DNA of 64,000 nucleotides from Adiantum capillus-veneris (GCA_014529385.2 CM043966.1:89662587-89726586), one strand, 5' to 3'. Positions 1 through 11,399 are shown, counted from the first letter of the stretch. Numbers and translations are program-made. Notes: generated from the sequence alone by a model not told the origin.

Positions 1-2
1 TT

Positions 3-704
3 TGGAGATACGGGATTGGGCTCACATGGGTCAGGTGATAGGTAAGAACACAATCTACGTTTTGGCACCCAAATTTGATCATTTCCTTGATAGTAGCCTT
101 GGGCTTCCAATAGTCGTTTAGGAATCCAGCGCCACGTTTTCTTACATTTCTTGGAGCGAGTGGAACGTTTCTTACAAGGCTTCTGTTTTTTAGCACTAGC
201 TATGGTCGCTAAAGAAGCTTTAGGGACCCACTTGTATGTTTTCTTCGTTATATTAGGATGAGTCTTGTCAGAAGCTATATGCATTGCTTGTAGCATATGT
301 AAGGGTACGGGCATTTCATCCCCCTCAGGTGTTACCCAGGTCGTCCCCCTATTTCCCCAATTGTCTATAGTTGCTGCTAGGTGGACCCAATCCACATTGT
401 CCGACTCAGTCATCCAAGGTAGTACATCCATATAAGGAGAATCTTCCCCAACATCAATGTCCGCTTTACACGTGTAACAATACTGCAATGGGGCCGAGTG
501 AACTGTGGTGTCATATCTATGATCAATTATAAACCTGTTTCCTAGAGGATGTGGTCGACCAGTAACAAGATCCACTCGAATGACAAAATCTTGGAACTGC
601 AAGTAGACATGGTTTTTAGACCAATCATGCACCATTTTTGCTTCCCTCATGAAAGGACATCCTAAGATCATCTCCGATGCCATAGTGTGCTTGGAGAAAT
701 CCAT
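3..704 (-). CDS. G0 pol fragment: end of aspartic protease plus linker, open through the window edge
   Basis: From an ATG at 704 the minus strand stays open for 234 codons with no stop before the left edge, so the true frame is longer. The first residues include ILGCPF and MREAKMVHDW, which fit the C-terminal LGxPF segment of plant gypsy proteases. A stretch rich in Trp, Lys and Arg follows (PCKKRSTRSKKCKKTWRW near positions 140-180), probably the linker before RT. The preceding protease part (625-840) is in another frame, so a frameshift near 705-740 separates them. The ATG is only the first available start; the natural product would be a polyprotein. The retroelement origin is firm, the exact domain limits are not. 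Confidence 0.6.
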   Translation of the reverse strand, partial: MDFSKHTMASEMILGCPFMREAKMVHDWSKNHVYLQFQDFVIRVDLVTGRPHPLGNRFIIDHRYDTTVHSAPLQYCYTCKADIDVGEDSPYMDVLPWMTESDNVDWVHLAATIDNWGNRGTTWVTPEGDEMPVPLHMLQAMHIASDKTHPNITKKTYKWVPKASLATIASAKKQKPCKKRSTRSKKCKKTWRWIPKRLLEAQGYYQGNDQIWVPKRRLCSYLSPDPCEPNPVSP

Positions 705-1218
705 AACAATGAAGGTAACTCTTATTTTTATGTCCAAAGACCTTGATCTTGAGGTCTTCTAGCATCCCAATAGGTTTAACAATAGACCCATCGGCCATCT
801 TCACTACTATGGTTGTGGTCGTAAGGTGAGGTCTTCCCATAGTTTCCTAGCAATTTTTAGTCACAATTCTAACCCTAGAGCCACCATCAAGGATTCCCTT
901 CACAGTTAATCCCTTAGTAGTGATTGGTATGGTCGCATTGGATTCATCACCTTCAAAGTATTGTCCCAACTTGTTAACAGGTATTTCTATAACAAGGTTC
1001 TCATCTAGGTTGGGTTATGGATCTAAGTGTTCTTCCTCTATTGGCATCTCCCCAGCTCCATCCATCTGTGCAAATTGTGGTAGCCCAAACTTCAGTTCAC
1101 CATTGAGGAATGCTCGAAGAGCTGAGACTAGCTCATGGTCTTTATATAGTTTGGACATGATGGTGGTTCTAACTTCTGAAGACATGAAATCCATCAATTT
1201 GGCAATGTTTAACTGCAC
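625..1218 (-). pseudogene. G0 protease region, frame-broken
   Basis: The frame at 840-625 contains VVKMADGSIVKPIGMLEDL, the typical 'ADG..V.P.G.LEDV' strand of plant gypsy retropepsins downstream of the active site. The frame at 1218-1015 (LMDFMSSEVRTTIMSKLYKD and following) lies just upstream and is probably the Gag-protease junction. The two are separated by about 175 bases (841-1014) whose minus strand should carry the catalytic Asp; no clean D-S/T-G was confirmed. At least two frame changes show it is not functional. It belongs to the same polyprotein as the gag frames to its right. Confidence 0.6.
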
Positions 1219-4200
1219 CTTTTGGCTTTGAGTCCTTGACGTGGGAAAGATGGGATCTCCATTTCTTGGATAGGATCAAGTAGTCCCTCTGTAAACATTC
1301 TTTCCATCAAGAAGTGAGTATGCCCACTTTCCCATGACTTTAAGTCACTTTCTTCTTGGATGGCACTAGGTATGGCTAAGGGTCTATGGTCTTGGTGAAG
1401 TTGTTGTTGCGTAGGGAACACGGTGTCTATAATTTGGATCTTCCTAGGTGTTGGTTCTAGATCCCTTTGGGTATCTTCTACCAAACTCCTTAATTTCTTG
1501 ACTCGCTCAATCTCCTCTGTAGGGTTTGGATAAGTTCCTATCTTCTTCTTGGATCCTGGCCATTGTGGCTCATGAAGATCTTCCTCGTTGGTTTCTATCT
1601 TAGTGGTTGTTTTGGTCTCCACGATTTCACCTGAATCAGAATCTTCTTCAGCGTCGTTCATATATACGGGGTCGTCACCAGTCCCTATGTTGGTCTTTGA
1701 ACTGGGGTCTGACTTTCGCTGCTTTTTGCGATCTCTTCCTTCATGTTTTCTTCTTTTTCTGAGATTGGGCAATTGATGCCATGTCTCTTTCCTCAAGAAT
1801 ATAATTTTGTTTTTGGAGCATCGATCGTGTGAGTACGTTTACTGGTACCACAGGTGTACTTTGTGATGGCTCCTCGGTAACTTCAATCAAGTTTAATGGC
1901 GTGATCTTCGGTGCATTTGGATTATTTGGACATTGGGCAATCAAATGATCTATGCCACATCGATTACACATGAGTATCGGCATTGTAGACGTGCTCGCTT
2001 GATTTGTTTGCATTAGTGTGGCGTTCTTTTGTAGCCTAATAGGATACTCAGCTACATGATGTGGACCTCCACACTCATAGCATTGAAGAGGTGGTCTCTT
2101 AGCAGTGTAATTGATATTTTGGCCTCTTGCCGCAAGAGCAGCTACTTGATATACAGGTTTGACTTGTCCCCAATAGTCCTCCATGTAGTATTGTGGACTT
2201 TCTTCAAGTACATCTAGCCCATATGCAATATTAGGATCTATATCTTCCTCACAGCCTTCCAAACAAGAAATAGATGACTCACAATCCACTTGATTCACAG
2301 AAGTGATTCTCAAATGTGGTGGTTGCGGTCCTAGCACTAGAGGTGGTAAGGGTGTTGTTTGAACAACATTTTGGGCCCTAGGGACCATGTGTTGTGTTGT
2401 TTGTTCAGGAGGTGGGACCGGCATCAATGCAGGCACTCGAGGTGTGTCTGTCCATGCTAAGGTTGGTCTATTGGCCATCGCACGCTTAAATACTATGCAA
2501 TTCTTAGCTTGATGACCATACCTCCCACAGGAATTGCAGTTCCCATTGAATTTTACTCTAAAAGTAGGGCATTCACTGGTACTATGCGGTCCATAGCATA
2601 CTGAGCACCATTGTTGCTCCCTTCTTGGATACATATGATTGTTCTGCGGAGCACGATTGTCTCTAAGACTCTCTTGAATAGCCTTGGTGAGATCTACTAA
2701 AGTCATCTCAGATATCTTTGGCTCCTTAGCAATAGGCTTTAGGGTCATTGGCTGATGCCCTGATGCTTGCGAGCTAATAGATTTAGGCTCGAAAGACACT
2801 CTTTCTCTTTGAATCATTAAATTATCCTCCAATTGGATCGCATTGGTGGTGATTGCTTCCTAAGTGGTGATACCTCTAATGACTAGGCCATTGTAGATAT
2901 CCTCATGTCGTAACCCCCTAATGAATCTATCAAGCAATTGGTTATTGTTGAAGCGCTCATTTGGATTACAACAAGAATTCAAATTCTTCAAACGACTTAT
3001 AAAGTATCCCACCGATTCTCCTTCCTCTTGTTGGGCTTTCTGGAGCTGAGAGGCTACACCCCAAAGCACTCCCTCTTGTATGTATTCTTTTAAGAACAGT
3101 CTCCTAAGAGTAGGATAAATCATTTTTTCTTCCACCCTTAGGGTTCTATACCAATCCCCAGCCTTTCCACTTAAGGTTAGGCTTAAAGCATTGCTCTTAT
3201 GCATGCCATTGTGTTCTCCTAGAGAATCGCATATTTGTTCAAACACTTCGATATGCTTTCTCACATCCCCGTCTCCACTAAATTTTTGTGTGAGCTTGGC
3301 TATTTGTACTGCCTTACTTCTAGGCTCTCTATCAGGCGTGTTACGCATATTCTCAGCAATAGATTGACCAATAGCTTGGGCAAATGTTGCCAAGTCACCT
3401 ACGTGAGCAGGCACCGTGGGTGGAGGTGCTCCAGAGACTACATGTGGAGTAGGTATTGGCATTGGGCTTGGCGCATAGGAAGCCCTTGGGTTCCACGTTG
3501 GGTACGATGTTGGGCCATGTGGTGTCCCAAAGTTCATATGTGTGGCCCTAGGCATAGCAGACGTCGGATATGACATGCTAATGCTAGCCGGTATAGTCCC
3601 ATGGAAATAAGAACTTGGGTGTTGTGGTTGTGGAGCATAGGTAGTTGAAACAATGGGAGGAGTAGGGATTACATGAGTACGAGGACCCATGGGTGTATAC
3701 GATTGGTACACACTTGTAGGTACTGTTGCAGGTATTGAGCTACCATGTAGCGGTACTTTACTAACAAATGAGGTCCATGGCATGTTTCTCGGCATGCCCA
3801 TCATTGGGGTAGGCATGGTAGCCGTGGTGTCATCAAAGGAAAGATGAGCTAGACTTGGAAAGGTAAAGCTATCACTTGTGGGCTTAGATTGCACTGAGAC
3901 CCTGGAGAAACAACATATGGAGGATCCATCGGACTTACCAAGGGAGTCTCTATTTGCGATAAGGTCGGTTGTTTAGCCTTTCCTGTATCCAAGAATCTCA
4001 TGAGACCCGTTGAAGGCATGTTGATCCCCTTGTTCTGTCTCTCTAACTCGATAACCCTATGGATGACCTCACAAACTCTTTGTTGTTGATCCTCCACACT
4101 AGTAGCACCCATTGTGGATTGTAGGACATCTAACCAACCCACGTGATAGGTGTGACCTGTGTATTGTAGGACATCTAACCAACCAACCCATTGTGGATTG

Positions 4201-5000
4201 TAGGACATCTAACCAACCCACGTGATAGGTGTGACCTGTGTATAGGTCGGTCAGATTTTCCGTTTGTAGTTCGTACTCCAATTCTCATTTAAGAACGCTT
4301 CATCTAGGATTGAGGTGCTAGGGGTGTCCTTTGAACCATGCGCAATGTGGATTTCTAAAGGTTGGCCCTTAGCGGTTGTTAAGTCAGGAGCACTCGATTG
4401 CTCTCTTAGCAAGGATATTGACATAGGGCCTTTCGCTTTTAACTCTCTTCGTTGCTTTGCCTTACGTAAGCCCTCAACTTCGTTTTCCCTCGCTGCAAGG
4501 ATATACCGCTCAACCTCTTGCACTTCGGCAAGGCTTCTACCATCGGGTAATATGACCTCGGAGGGAAATAACTCTGAAGAGTCAGGAGGTGCAGTGAATG
4601 AAGTATTCACATGCACATTTTCTAAGGACATAGGGTCTACGTTGGTCACGAATGGAGAATTTACTTCCCCACCCCCCTCATTTACATCATTAGCTCCATG
4701 TTCGGAGTGAGTGGCTCTACTAAAGGTTTCCTTCAGGCGGCTAAGCACGCTCGGCCCGGACCGCGGGCCCATGGCATGCATGTCTTGGCTTGAGCTATCG
4801 GGATTAGGCCTTGGGAAACCCTCCATGACATCGTAGTCAAAGGAAGAGTCACTAGCCGCTATGTTCGGGTCTTGGTTTGTACTACCTTGGGTCCCCGCCG
4901 AGGGCCCGGAACCTAAAGTAGGTGGATATTGAGAACTCGTGTAAGTCAAAATTCTCTCTAGTTTCTCCGTCTCTAGCACATGACCAGAGCGCAGATGCAT
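1209..5000 (-). pseudogene. G0 gag, broken into four frames
   Basis: Gag forms the capsid and binds RNA. It starts at ATG 5000. The capsid-like domain is in the 3894-2860 frame, with the retrotransposon-gag signature around LSGKAGDWYRTL and LRRLFLKEYI and ending near LLDRFIRGLRHEDIYNGL. The nucleocapsid part (2832-1741) carries four knuckles: CSVCYGPHSTSEC, CNSCGRYGHQAKNC, one whose last Cys is replaced by Tyr (CYECGGPHHVAEY), and CNRCGIDHLIAQC. Three use C-X2-C-X3-H spacing. Breaks are a repeat with stops at 4108-4251, a one-base shift near 3885, a TAG at 2860-2862 with the same frame continuing beyond it, and a shift near 1745. The frame at 1796-1209 is acidic, then basic, and has no recognised domain. 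Confidence 0.8.
4108..4242. repeat. 79-bp tandem duplication inside G0 gag
   Basis: A block beginning CCCATTGTGGATTGTAGGAC and ending in TGACCTGTGTAT occurs at about 4108-4164 and again from about 4187, a period of 79 bp. An extra partial copy of TGTAGGACATCTAACCAACC starts at 4164. On the coding strand it gives a repeated peptide (GWLDVLQ, GHTYHVGW) and brings stops into the gag frame. Confidence 0.85.
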
Positions 5001-5410
5001 GTGCCTTTGGCACCCTACAAGCGTCGACGATTAACCTCGAAGGTTAACCGCTTACCTTGTTAAGCGTACGTTTTCACTCATGTTTTTTACATTTTTAATA
5101 TTTTTTAATGTTTGATTTTTTTAAAATTAAAGTGTGTGATAGCTTGGAACAAGCGTATCACTTAGAGGGTCGCTGTGAGCTTTACAACACAATTTTCGGG
5201 CATCTGAAGTTACGTTGGTCCTCAAAAAATCAAATTTTAGCTACGTGTGAAGCTAAAATTCGTAATTTTAGAAGGCAACTTAGGCCTAGGCCTGAGCGTG
5301 AGCTTGGGCTTGGGTCTGGGAGATATTCCCGATCCCGGTCCTACCTTTAATTTTTTTTAATTTTTAATTTTTTTATTTTAAGGATAAGGTCGTTGCGGCC
5401 TGCGCGAGAG

Positions 5411-5433
5411 CACACACACACACACACACACAC
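5411..5433. repeat. (CA)n microsatellite
   Basis: About 11 CA units in the G0 leader. Confidence 0.95.
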
Positions 5434-5526
5434 TCTATCTACCTACTTCTAACTAATACACCTACTGTTACACACTAACACACTCTATTAGCTCTCACAG
5501 ATCTACTTCCTACTTACTGTACACAG

Positions 5527-5650
5527 AAAACTAACAACCTTAATACACAGAGAATAAACACAGTACCTTTGAAAACTCCATTAACAAAGAAAACTAACAA
5601 CCTTAACACACAGAGAATAAACACAGTACCTTTGAAAACTCCATTAACAA
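5527..5650. repeat. 63-bp tandem duplication in G0 leader
   Basis: AAAACTAACAACCTTAA begins at 5527 and at 5590, and the following ACACAGAGAATAAACACAGT and AAAACTCCATTAACAAA match in both copies. The second copy ends in a poly(A) run. Confidence 0.9.
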
Positions 5651-5782
5651 AAAAAAAAAACACAGTACAACACCACATCCTTCTTCTCAACACACACACA
5701 CCCTCCTTCCCTACCTTTCCTACAATTGAAATTGCACCACAAAAGAAGCACAGAGTGCCATTCAAGCTTAGTGTATGGCATT

Positions 5783-5799
5783 CCCTGGCAACGGCGCCA
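5783..5799 (-). promoter_or_regulatory. Primer binding site for tRNA-Asp (G0)
   Basis: The plus strand reads CCCTGGCAACGGCGCCA, which matches the 3' end of plant tRNA-Asp (GTC) except one base, so on the minus strand it is the primer site for minus-strand DNA synthesis. The LTR begins four bases away, at TG 5804. Confidence 0.85.
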
Positions 5800-5803
5800 A
5801 AAA

Positions 5804-6165
5804 TGTGCACGTATGTCGCACGTGTCAATGCAAGGAACTTGCCGATACACTATGTGCGAGCCAAAAATGGCTCCAAGCACACAACAAGCCTAAACTAGTA
5901 AGCTCAAAGATGACGATGGTGTGTCACTCACCGCTCTACGCTTGCTTCGTGGAGGATTCCTCGCCGCGAAGAAGAGGGAGATGCCATGCAAGCGTGTATC
6001 AAATAATTATTTGCATCCGAGTACTCAATCAGACTTTGCAATTTTGGAGGCACAATCAACAGGGAAGGAGATATTGTAAATTGATCGTGAATTGCTCTAG
6101 AAATATATGATCCATGGTGCACAGATGCGTACACAAAATCAAGCGGCATTTATACATTAGGTTAT
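5804..6165 (-). repeat. G0 5' LTR (outer boundary approximate)
   Basis: The LTR ends against the primer site: on the plus strand it begins TGTGCACGTATGTCGCACG at 5804. On the minus strand a TATAAATGCC box lies near 6146-6155, a likely LTR promoter. The outer end is not certain because the second LTR is outside the window. Confidence 0.55.
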
Positions 6166-6174
6166 CTATTTGAC

Positions 6175-6357
6175 ATGTTGATAGACTTTTGGAGTGCTGA
6201 TAGGAAACTTTATTTCCTAGAAGAAGTATTTTACCACCCCGATCAAGGTGTCATGAAGGCCATTCAGACAAAAGTAGATTGTTGGATGAAGTTAAGAGGA
6301 TGGGAAACTAAAAGAAACACATCAGATGTTTTGAGATTTTTCTCAAAGATCATTTAA
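6175..6357 (+). other. Short open frame, unrecognised
   Basis: A 60-codon frame beginning MLIDFWSADRKLYF and containing WMKLRGWETKRNTSD. I do not recognise the family. It lies just upstream of the RING-ended pseudogene on the same strand. The intervening 6360-6775 is AT-rich and ends in an intron-like 3' splice site (pyrimidine tract and TTGCAG at about 6770-6776), so it could be an upstream exon. That link is inference. Confidence 0.3.
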
Positions 6358-6787
6358 AGACAGACCCTAATCCTATCCAACCACCACTTGTTGAACTTAC
6401 GCCATTTTTTAACCCGCCTTGAACATTTTGTGCTATGCACTTGACGTCTTGTTGTGTCTGGGTATTTCATTTGTATTGAAGTCTATTATCACCGTTTGGG
6501 GTGGTTCACCTCATTGAGTCATGTCTTGTATTTCAATCGAATCAATTCTTTTGTATTTCAATCGGATCAATTATCTTTAGTCATTTGTCTTGTGGTTCAA
6601 TTGGTTCAGTCAGTTGTGGTTTTGTTTTTTGCATCAATTGTGATTTGATTTAAGGGGCCTACGACGTGTTATGTAGTGGACAAGACCAGAGCCTTTGTGT
6701 ATCTATGAGACTGTTGAATTGTGAGAATATATTTTTGTAAATGATATTGAATATTTGTCTATTTGTTTATTGCAGCTCTAAGATACT

Positions 6788-7822
6788 ATGGGCGATGAAG
6801 AGCAAGTTTGTGGTACCCAATCAGTGCCTGACGATCAACAACAAGTGGCTGTTAATGCATTTTAGCGCATGAAATCTCTAGCGCATGGTATATCGGCATA
6901 GCAAGCGACGCGCACTGCTCGATGGCTATCAAAATGGGTAAATCCAAACCACATGCAAGGGAAAAATATCAATAAAGAAGTGACCAAGGACATGATCAAA
7001 ACAATATGGCCATGTGAGGACACTGAGATAAAGAAAGGATGGTGGAAGGTATCAAAGTGCCTCCACGAAGCGATCAGAGAAAATGCTGAGAGGATATACT
7101 TGGAAGTTTATGGCCATCCACTGCACAATGCAGATTCTGCATTATATTTTGCAAAAATGTTGTATGTTCATTTTGTGCAACAGCGACCAGTAGACTTTTC
7201 GTCGAAGGAGACAACTATTGCCACCCATGATATCAAGGAGAGTTGTGTCACTTTCACCTAGGATGAGCTGAGATTGATAGTTAAAGGAGCCAACCTACAG
7301 TGAAAAAAGAAGAAGAATATTTACACTACACAATTGGCAGAGAAAGATGCAAAAATAACATGGCTTTCTATAGCCACCCAAACACCCCAACCATCATAGG
7401 TCCAGATGGAGAAAAGTATTTATTGCTTAAGCCAAGATGTTCAAAATTTGACAGAGCCGGTGAATCCTCTGCCTATATAAGGGACACACATTAGTCACCT
7501 TATCCTGTATCCAGATTTGGTACCCTATTCTACTTCGGATGCATCTTCATCTTCTCAATGTTCAATTTGCTACAAGAATTTTGATGAATGGAGTGGATAC
7601 TATACATTAACATGTGGTCATTATTATCACTTCATCTAATTAATTTGTTTAATGCAAAATAGTAGCCGATGTGCAATCTGTTTGCAAGATATTCCACAAG
7701 GAATATATTATATGTTTGGCGTGGAAACTGAGTATAAATTCAAGCAAGCCCGCCAAGATACCCCTAGCACAATTAGAAATTTGTTTGGTGACCAAGATGT
7801 AGGTTCTAAGCATAACAATTGA
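6788..7822 (+). pseudogene. Decayed unknown protein with C-terminal RING-like zinc motif
   Basis: From ATG 6788 one frame runs to about 7300 with TAG at 6863, 6899 and 7259 and TGA near 7302. It continues in frame 1 (7300-7494) and returns to the first frame to 7822, implying two compensating shifts. The middle has a Trp-rich region (TIWPCEDTEIKKGWWKVSK). The end has CSIC at 7559-7570, TCGHYYH at 7610-7630 and RCAIC at about 7667-7681, the order of a C3HC4/C3H2C3 RING E3-ligase domain. The sixth zinc ligand would fall exactly on the TAA at 7637-7639. A splice-acceptor-like sequence precedes the ATG. It converges with the hAT transposase and could be its accessory gene or a captured gene. No family is assigned to the N-terminal part. 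Confidence 0.5.
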
Positions 7823-7933
7823 GATCGACAAACTATTATAATTGTTACTATGAAGCATTGTATATGATCAAAACACACTAAATACAAACTCTTCCATAAT
7901 GGTTTTTGACACAATCTTCATTCTACTCTCAAG

Positions 7934-10131
7934 CTATACTGAGTTTATGAAGTTGTTATTTGGTTCTAAGTGTGAGTGTTGTCGGTCTTCTTGTAGTTCA
8001 ACTTCCACATCTATTATCAGATTCTCTTCTATTTTTTCTATAATGCATTGAGATAAACCGACATTGAACTCCTCTTCGTCTTTGTTTTGACAATCATACA
8101 ACCAGGTTGGCATTTCCTCCTCGTAGCCAACACTTTTGATGTGATGCAATATCTTTTCGTTGCAAAATATATTCACTAATTTTTCATCTCTATCTGCTAA
8201 TAATCTGTTGCGAATAGTGCTATGAACATACTTGTACATAGTTCAATTTGTCTTTGAACTTGAGTTTGTTGCACATTGTGCCACTACTTTCATTGCAAGG
8301 GGATGTAAGGTCGAGTAATGATCTTCACCATTCATCATCTACCACTTCCATACAGGTTGCTCTTTTGCCATTGACTGTACAAAATCATTTGCAAAAGGAC
8401 CTTATTTTAATCTAAATACACTCATTTCTTTGACACAATCAATTCGGTCCTGAACGTTGGAGTAGAACGTGTTGACCATGTGATAGAAACTGTTGACCAC
8501 CTCTGTAATGGACATCATATCTAAATTCCAATACTCCGGATCGAGCATGTAAGCCACACTATGGAGTGGACTATGAGCACTCTTCTATCTTGCATGAAAA
8601 TACTTGGGCCAAAATTCTTCATTGTTTGCCAAAGAATGGTAGTCGCCACTTCTTTTTTGCTACAGACTCTTTTAGCTCCTCAGGATTTTCAGGACTTTGT
8701 TGGATTGACCACCATGTCATCCACGTTTTTTCTCATATTTGGTGCATTCTGATCAAGGTTGCGAATCGTGAACATAACGGGCATCATTACATGGTATGCA
8801 TCCATTACACTCCTCCACCAAGTAGTCTTGTTTATAGAGTCACATAGACATGCAATTTTATCTTTTACTTTTTCTTTCTGCTCAAGCTGCCATTCATCAA
8901 AGGCCGTGCAATTAAAAGTATCAATCACAACGCACTTATTGCGGAGAAGTGATTCCAATGTATTAAAATGCGTGCAAAATCGAGTTTCAGCAGGAAGTTT
9001 CAACATCACTGACATGCGCGTTTTGTACAAATCGAGCACTTTTTGTTGTTTCAAGATAAATTTAACAACTCGGCGTGTTGTGTCAATTATTTTGGTGAAC
9101 CATGTGCTTTCTTCACTAGTGTAACAATTCTTTAGCACCAAGTTTAAGTTGTGCATATTACAACCATTGGCGAAAATGTGTGGAAAGCACTTCTTTATTA
9201 ATTTGCTAGTGTTTTTATAGTTTTTTGCGTTGTCCATGACTACTTGAATGAAATGTTTAGCTTTGATTTCTTTAATTACATAATCAAGACCTCGAAAATA
9301 TATTTTTCCCTTTTAATTGCACCAGAACTGTCAATCGCATTTATGAACGTTTCTCCCCTTGGACAAACCACCATTACATTGATCAGTGGTCTTCTTTGAA
9401 CATTTGACCAACCATCACTCACAATTGTGCATTCTGAAAGCAAAATATTTCCAAGTATTATTTTGGAAACACGCTCTTTGACTTTGATGTAACATTTGTC
9501 CAAGAGAACATTTGGTATTGTGTGATAAGAAGGAGCTGAAAATCCTAAGCCAAACTCACTGATTTTCTTCCAAGTGGCCTTCCAATGATTGTTGTTTACC
9601 ATGACCAAAGCACTTTTAGTGAAGACAATTGCTTTGGCGAGTGCAGTTTGTGTTTCTTCTAGAAACTACATCCGAAAACTTTGATGCAATGATTTTTGAC
9701 GTATTTACCAAGTTTACCTTCATTGTGATGCTTAAAAGGAACGCTGATTGACATTTCCTCTCCCTGCGCAGGCTGTTCTCTAAGGTTAGTTGGTGTCACC
9801 ATAGGATCAACAGAGTTAATATTTGGCTCTAACTGCTCTTGACTTGCATCCATAACAAACCTATATATCTGTTGTCTCTTGCCACCCTTTTTGGCGTGCT
9901 CTTCTATCAAATGCTTTGCAATTGCAGCTGCTTCAGGATGTTCACATTTCTTACAACTTTTTTTAATGCAACCCAAAAAATGGTCCCTAATATGTGGTGC
10001 ACTGCCTGATTTTGTTGTGAAGCAAAATTTACATTGCCACTCCATATATCGATCACATATGTTGTGAGCATAATCCCACTCTTTGCAAGAGCTTTTTTAT
10101 TCTTTGGCTTCTTCATACGACGTGCCGACAT
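7934..10131 (-). pseudogene. hAT-superfamily transposase, frame-broken
   Basis: hAT transposases cut and paste their element. In order on the minus strand: a start at 10131; a BED-type zinc finger (WQCKFCFTTKSGSAPHIRDHF, about 10040-9975) split from the start by a one-base shift near 10080; a DUF659-like segment (9608-9276, CTIVSDGWSNVQRRPLINV); the catalytic-core region at 9237-8689 with VVMDNAKNYK and GCNMHNLNLVLKN; then DPEYWNLD and, near 8340-8250, the dimerisation block HYSTLHPLAMKVVAQ, ending with IRNRLLADRDEKLVN in another frame. Stops lie near 8400 and 8330. The domain order fits the family. Terminal inverted repeats and the 8-bp target duplication were not found. Confidence 0.88.
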
Positions 10132-10139
10132 TTCGCTCC

Positions 10140-11399
10140 ATTGCTTTTAATTTAAAACTCAAAACATAAGAACTAGATGTTCAGTTTTTTTTTTTTAATT
10201 CTTCTTTTCAATATATATTAAAAAATTAACCACTATCAAATCTGCACAATATGAGATTTTCAATGCACTCTAATCAATCCACATATCGATCACCTATGTT
10301 ATGAGCAAACATACACATTGCAATGCACTCTCTGCACGACATTATAAATACAACAATGCTATGAATTTCTCAATGCAATTATTATTATGATGATTATTTA
10401 TACATCCTTTTCGATTTGTAAACGATAGGACACATCTAATTTTAAATGCTACAAAGAATAATCAACTTCTGCACTGAAACGATGTCAATTATTTGCAAAG
10501 CACACACGAAAGCAATAATATCTATGATTGGTTATGTCATGCACTAACAATCCTTCATAATACATAATGCACTCTCTATATAAACCAATGCATGAAATAA
10601 CGCAAAGGAATCTTCAATACAATCACACAATTGAGGACTACTTGTACCCATTCAAGGATTGTAGCCCCCTTATGCATCCAATTCAATATATAAAAGCTAT
10701 TTTTACACAATTAAGGATTATAACTCTTATTTTGTGTAGTGACAATGTATATAAACTCAAATCAATGATGGTGAAAAATGCAAAACTTCATGGGTCCCAG
10801 TACACTAGTACAGGACATCCAACCCTTGACTATCGACTTATCATTTGCATATGCTCATCTTCTAAAACCAATTGCAGCCCTCATATGGACCAATGGCTTC
10901 GTCGTAGAGCATGACTCTCCAAATTCTCAATTGTTTTGCTTTTGTACATTTATGTTCGGTGAAGGATTTAAATATTTTTAGAAGTGGTTACCGAATTAAG
11001 AATCACGTTCGGCCCAAAAAAAGGACCCGTGACTCTGTAACCTTAGGTCAATTCACAAGGAGATGACTATACCCGCACTCGGATACACTCCCCAAGGATT
11101 TGCCTAGTCAAAGCACCACGATAAGCACGAGGTTTACTTTATATAATTATGCCCATTGGGTTTTTTTATTTTTCCGGCAGGCTCGCCGCGCTCTATCTTT
11201 TCCCCGACAGGCCCGTCTAAAAAATAGAAAAACCCGGCGGGCCCCATGGAAATATGCTTTTACCCGACGGACTAACTGGCTCTATGGGTTTTTGCAGGCC
11301 ATCATCAAAGTCACGTTAACAATTAACGAGGTTACGTCTTTTTCTTGTGTAATTACTAAAGTTATTAATGTAATCACACGATTGTGATCACGTCAATGA
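10140..11399. other. AT-rich stretch, no gene seen
   Basis: No convincing reading frame. AATGCACTCT recurs at 10263, 10322 and 10567. A 37-bp segment at 10277-10313 resembles 10041-10080 inside the hAT BED-finger region. At 11160-11290 several CCGRCAGGC/CGGCGGGCC-like short repeats occur. Confidence 0.5.

Larger units (their letters stand above)
5001..5782 (-). other. G0 untranslated leader between primer site and gag
   Basis: No coding frame is supported. The stretch holds an AT-rich part (5080-5390), a (CA)n array at 5411-5433 and a 63-bp tandem duplication at 5527-5650. Its position between the tRNA-Asp site and the gag ATG makes it the retroelement leader. Confidence 0.6.
1..6165 (-). 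mobile_element. Ty3/gypsy retrotransposon G0 (Athila/Tat-like), 3' part outside window
   Basis: The element reads right to left: LTR (about 6165 to 5804), primer site, leader, gag from 5000, then protease and a pol linker running off the left edge. RT, integrase and the 3' LTR are not in view. The primer site matches the 3' end of plant tRNA-Asp, which is used by Athila/Tat-type gypsy elements, and Gag carries four CCHC-like knuckles. The coding region has frameshifts and stops, so this copy is decayed. The right edge of the LTR is not resolved. The lineage call rests on the primer site and Gag only. Confidence 0.8.

Noticed and set aside
5783-5799. Possible tRNA-Asp gene
   Set aside because: Only the 3' end of the tRNA is matched and the next bases form an LTR border; it is a primer binding site.
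5775-6149. Small overlapping frames on both strands
   Set aside because: They lie in the LTR and primer-site region of G0 and have no protein signature.
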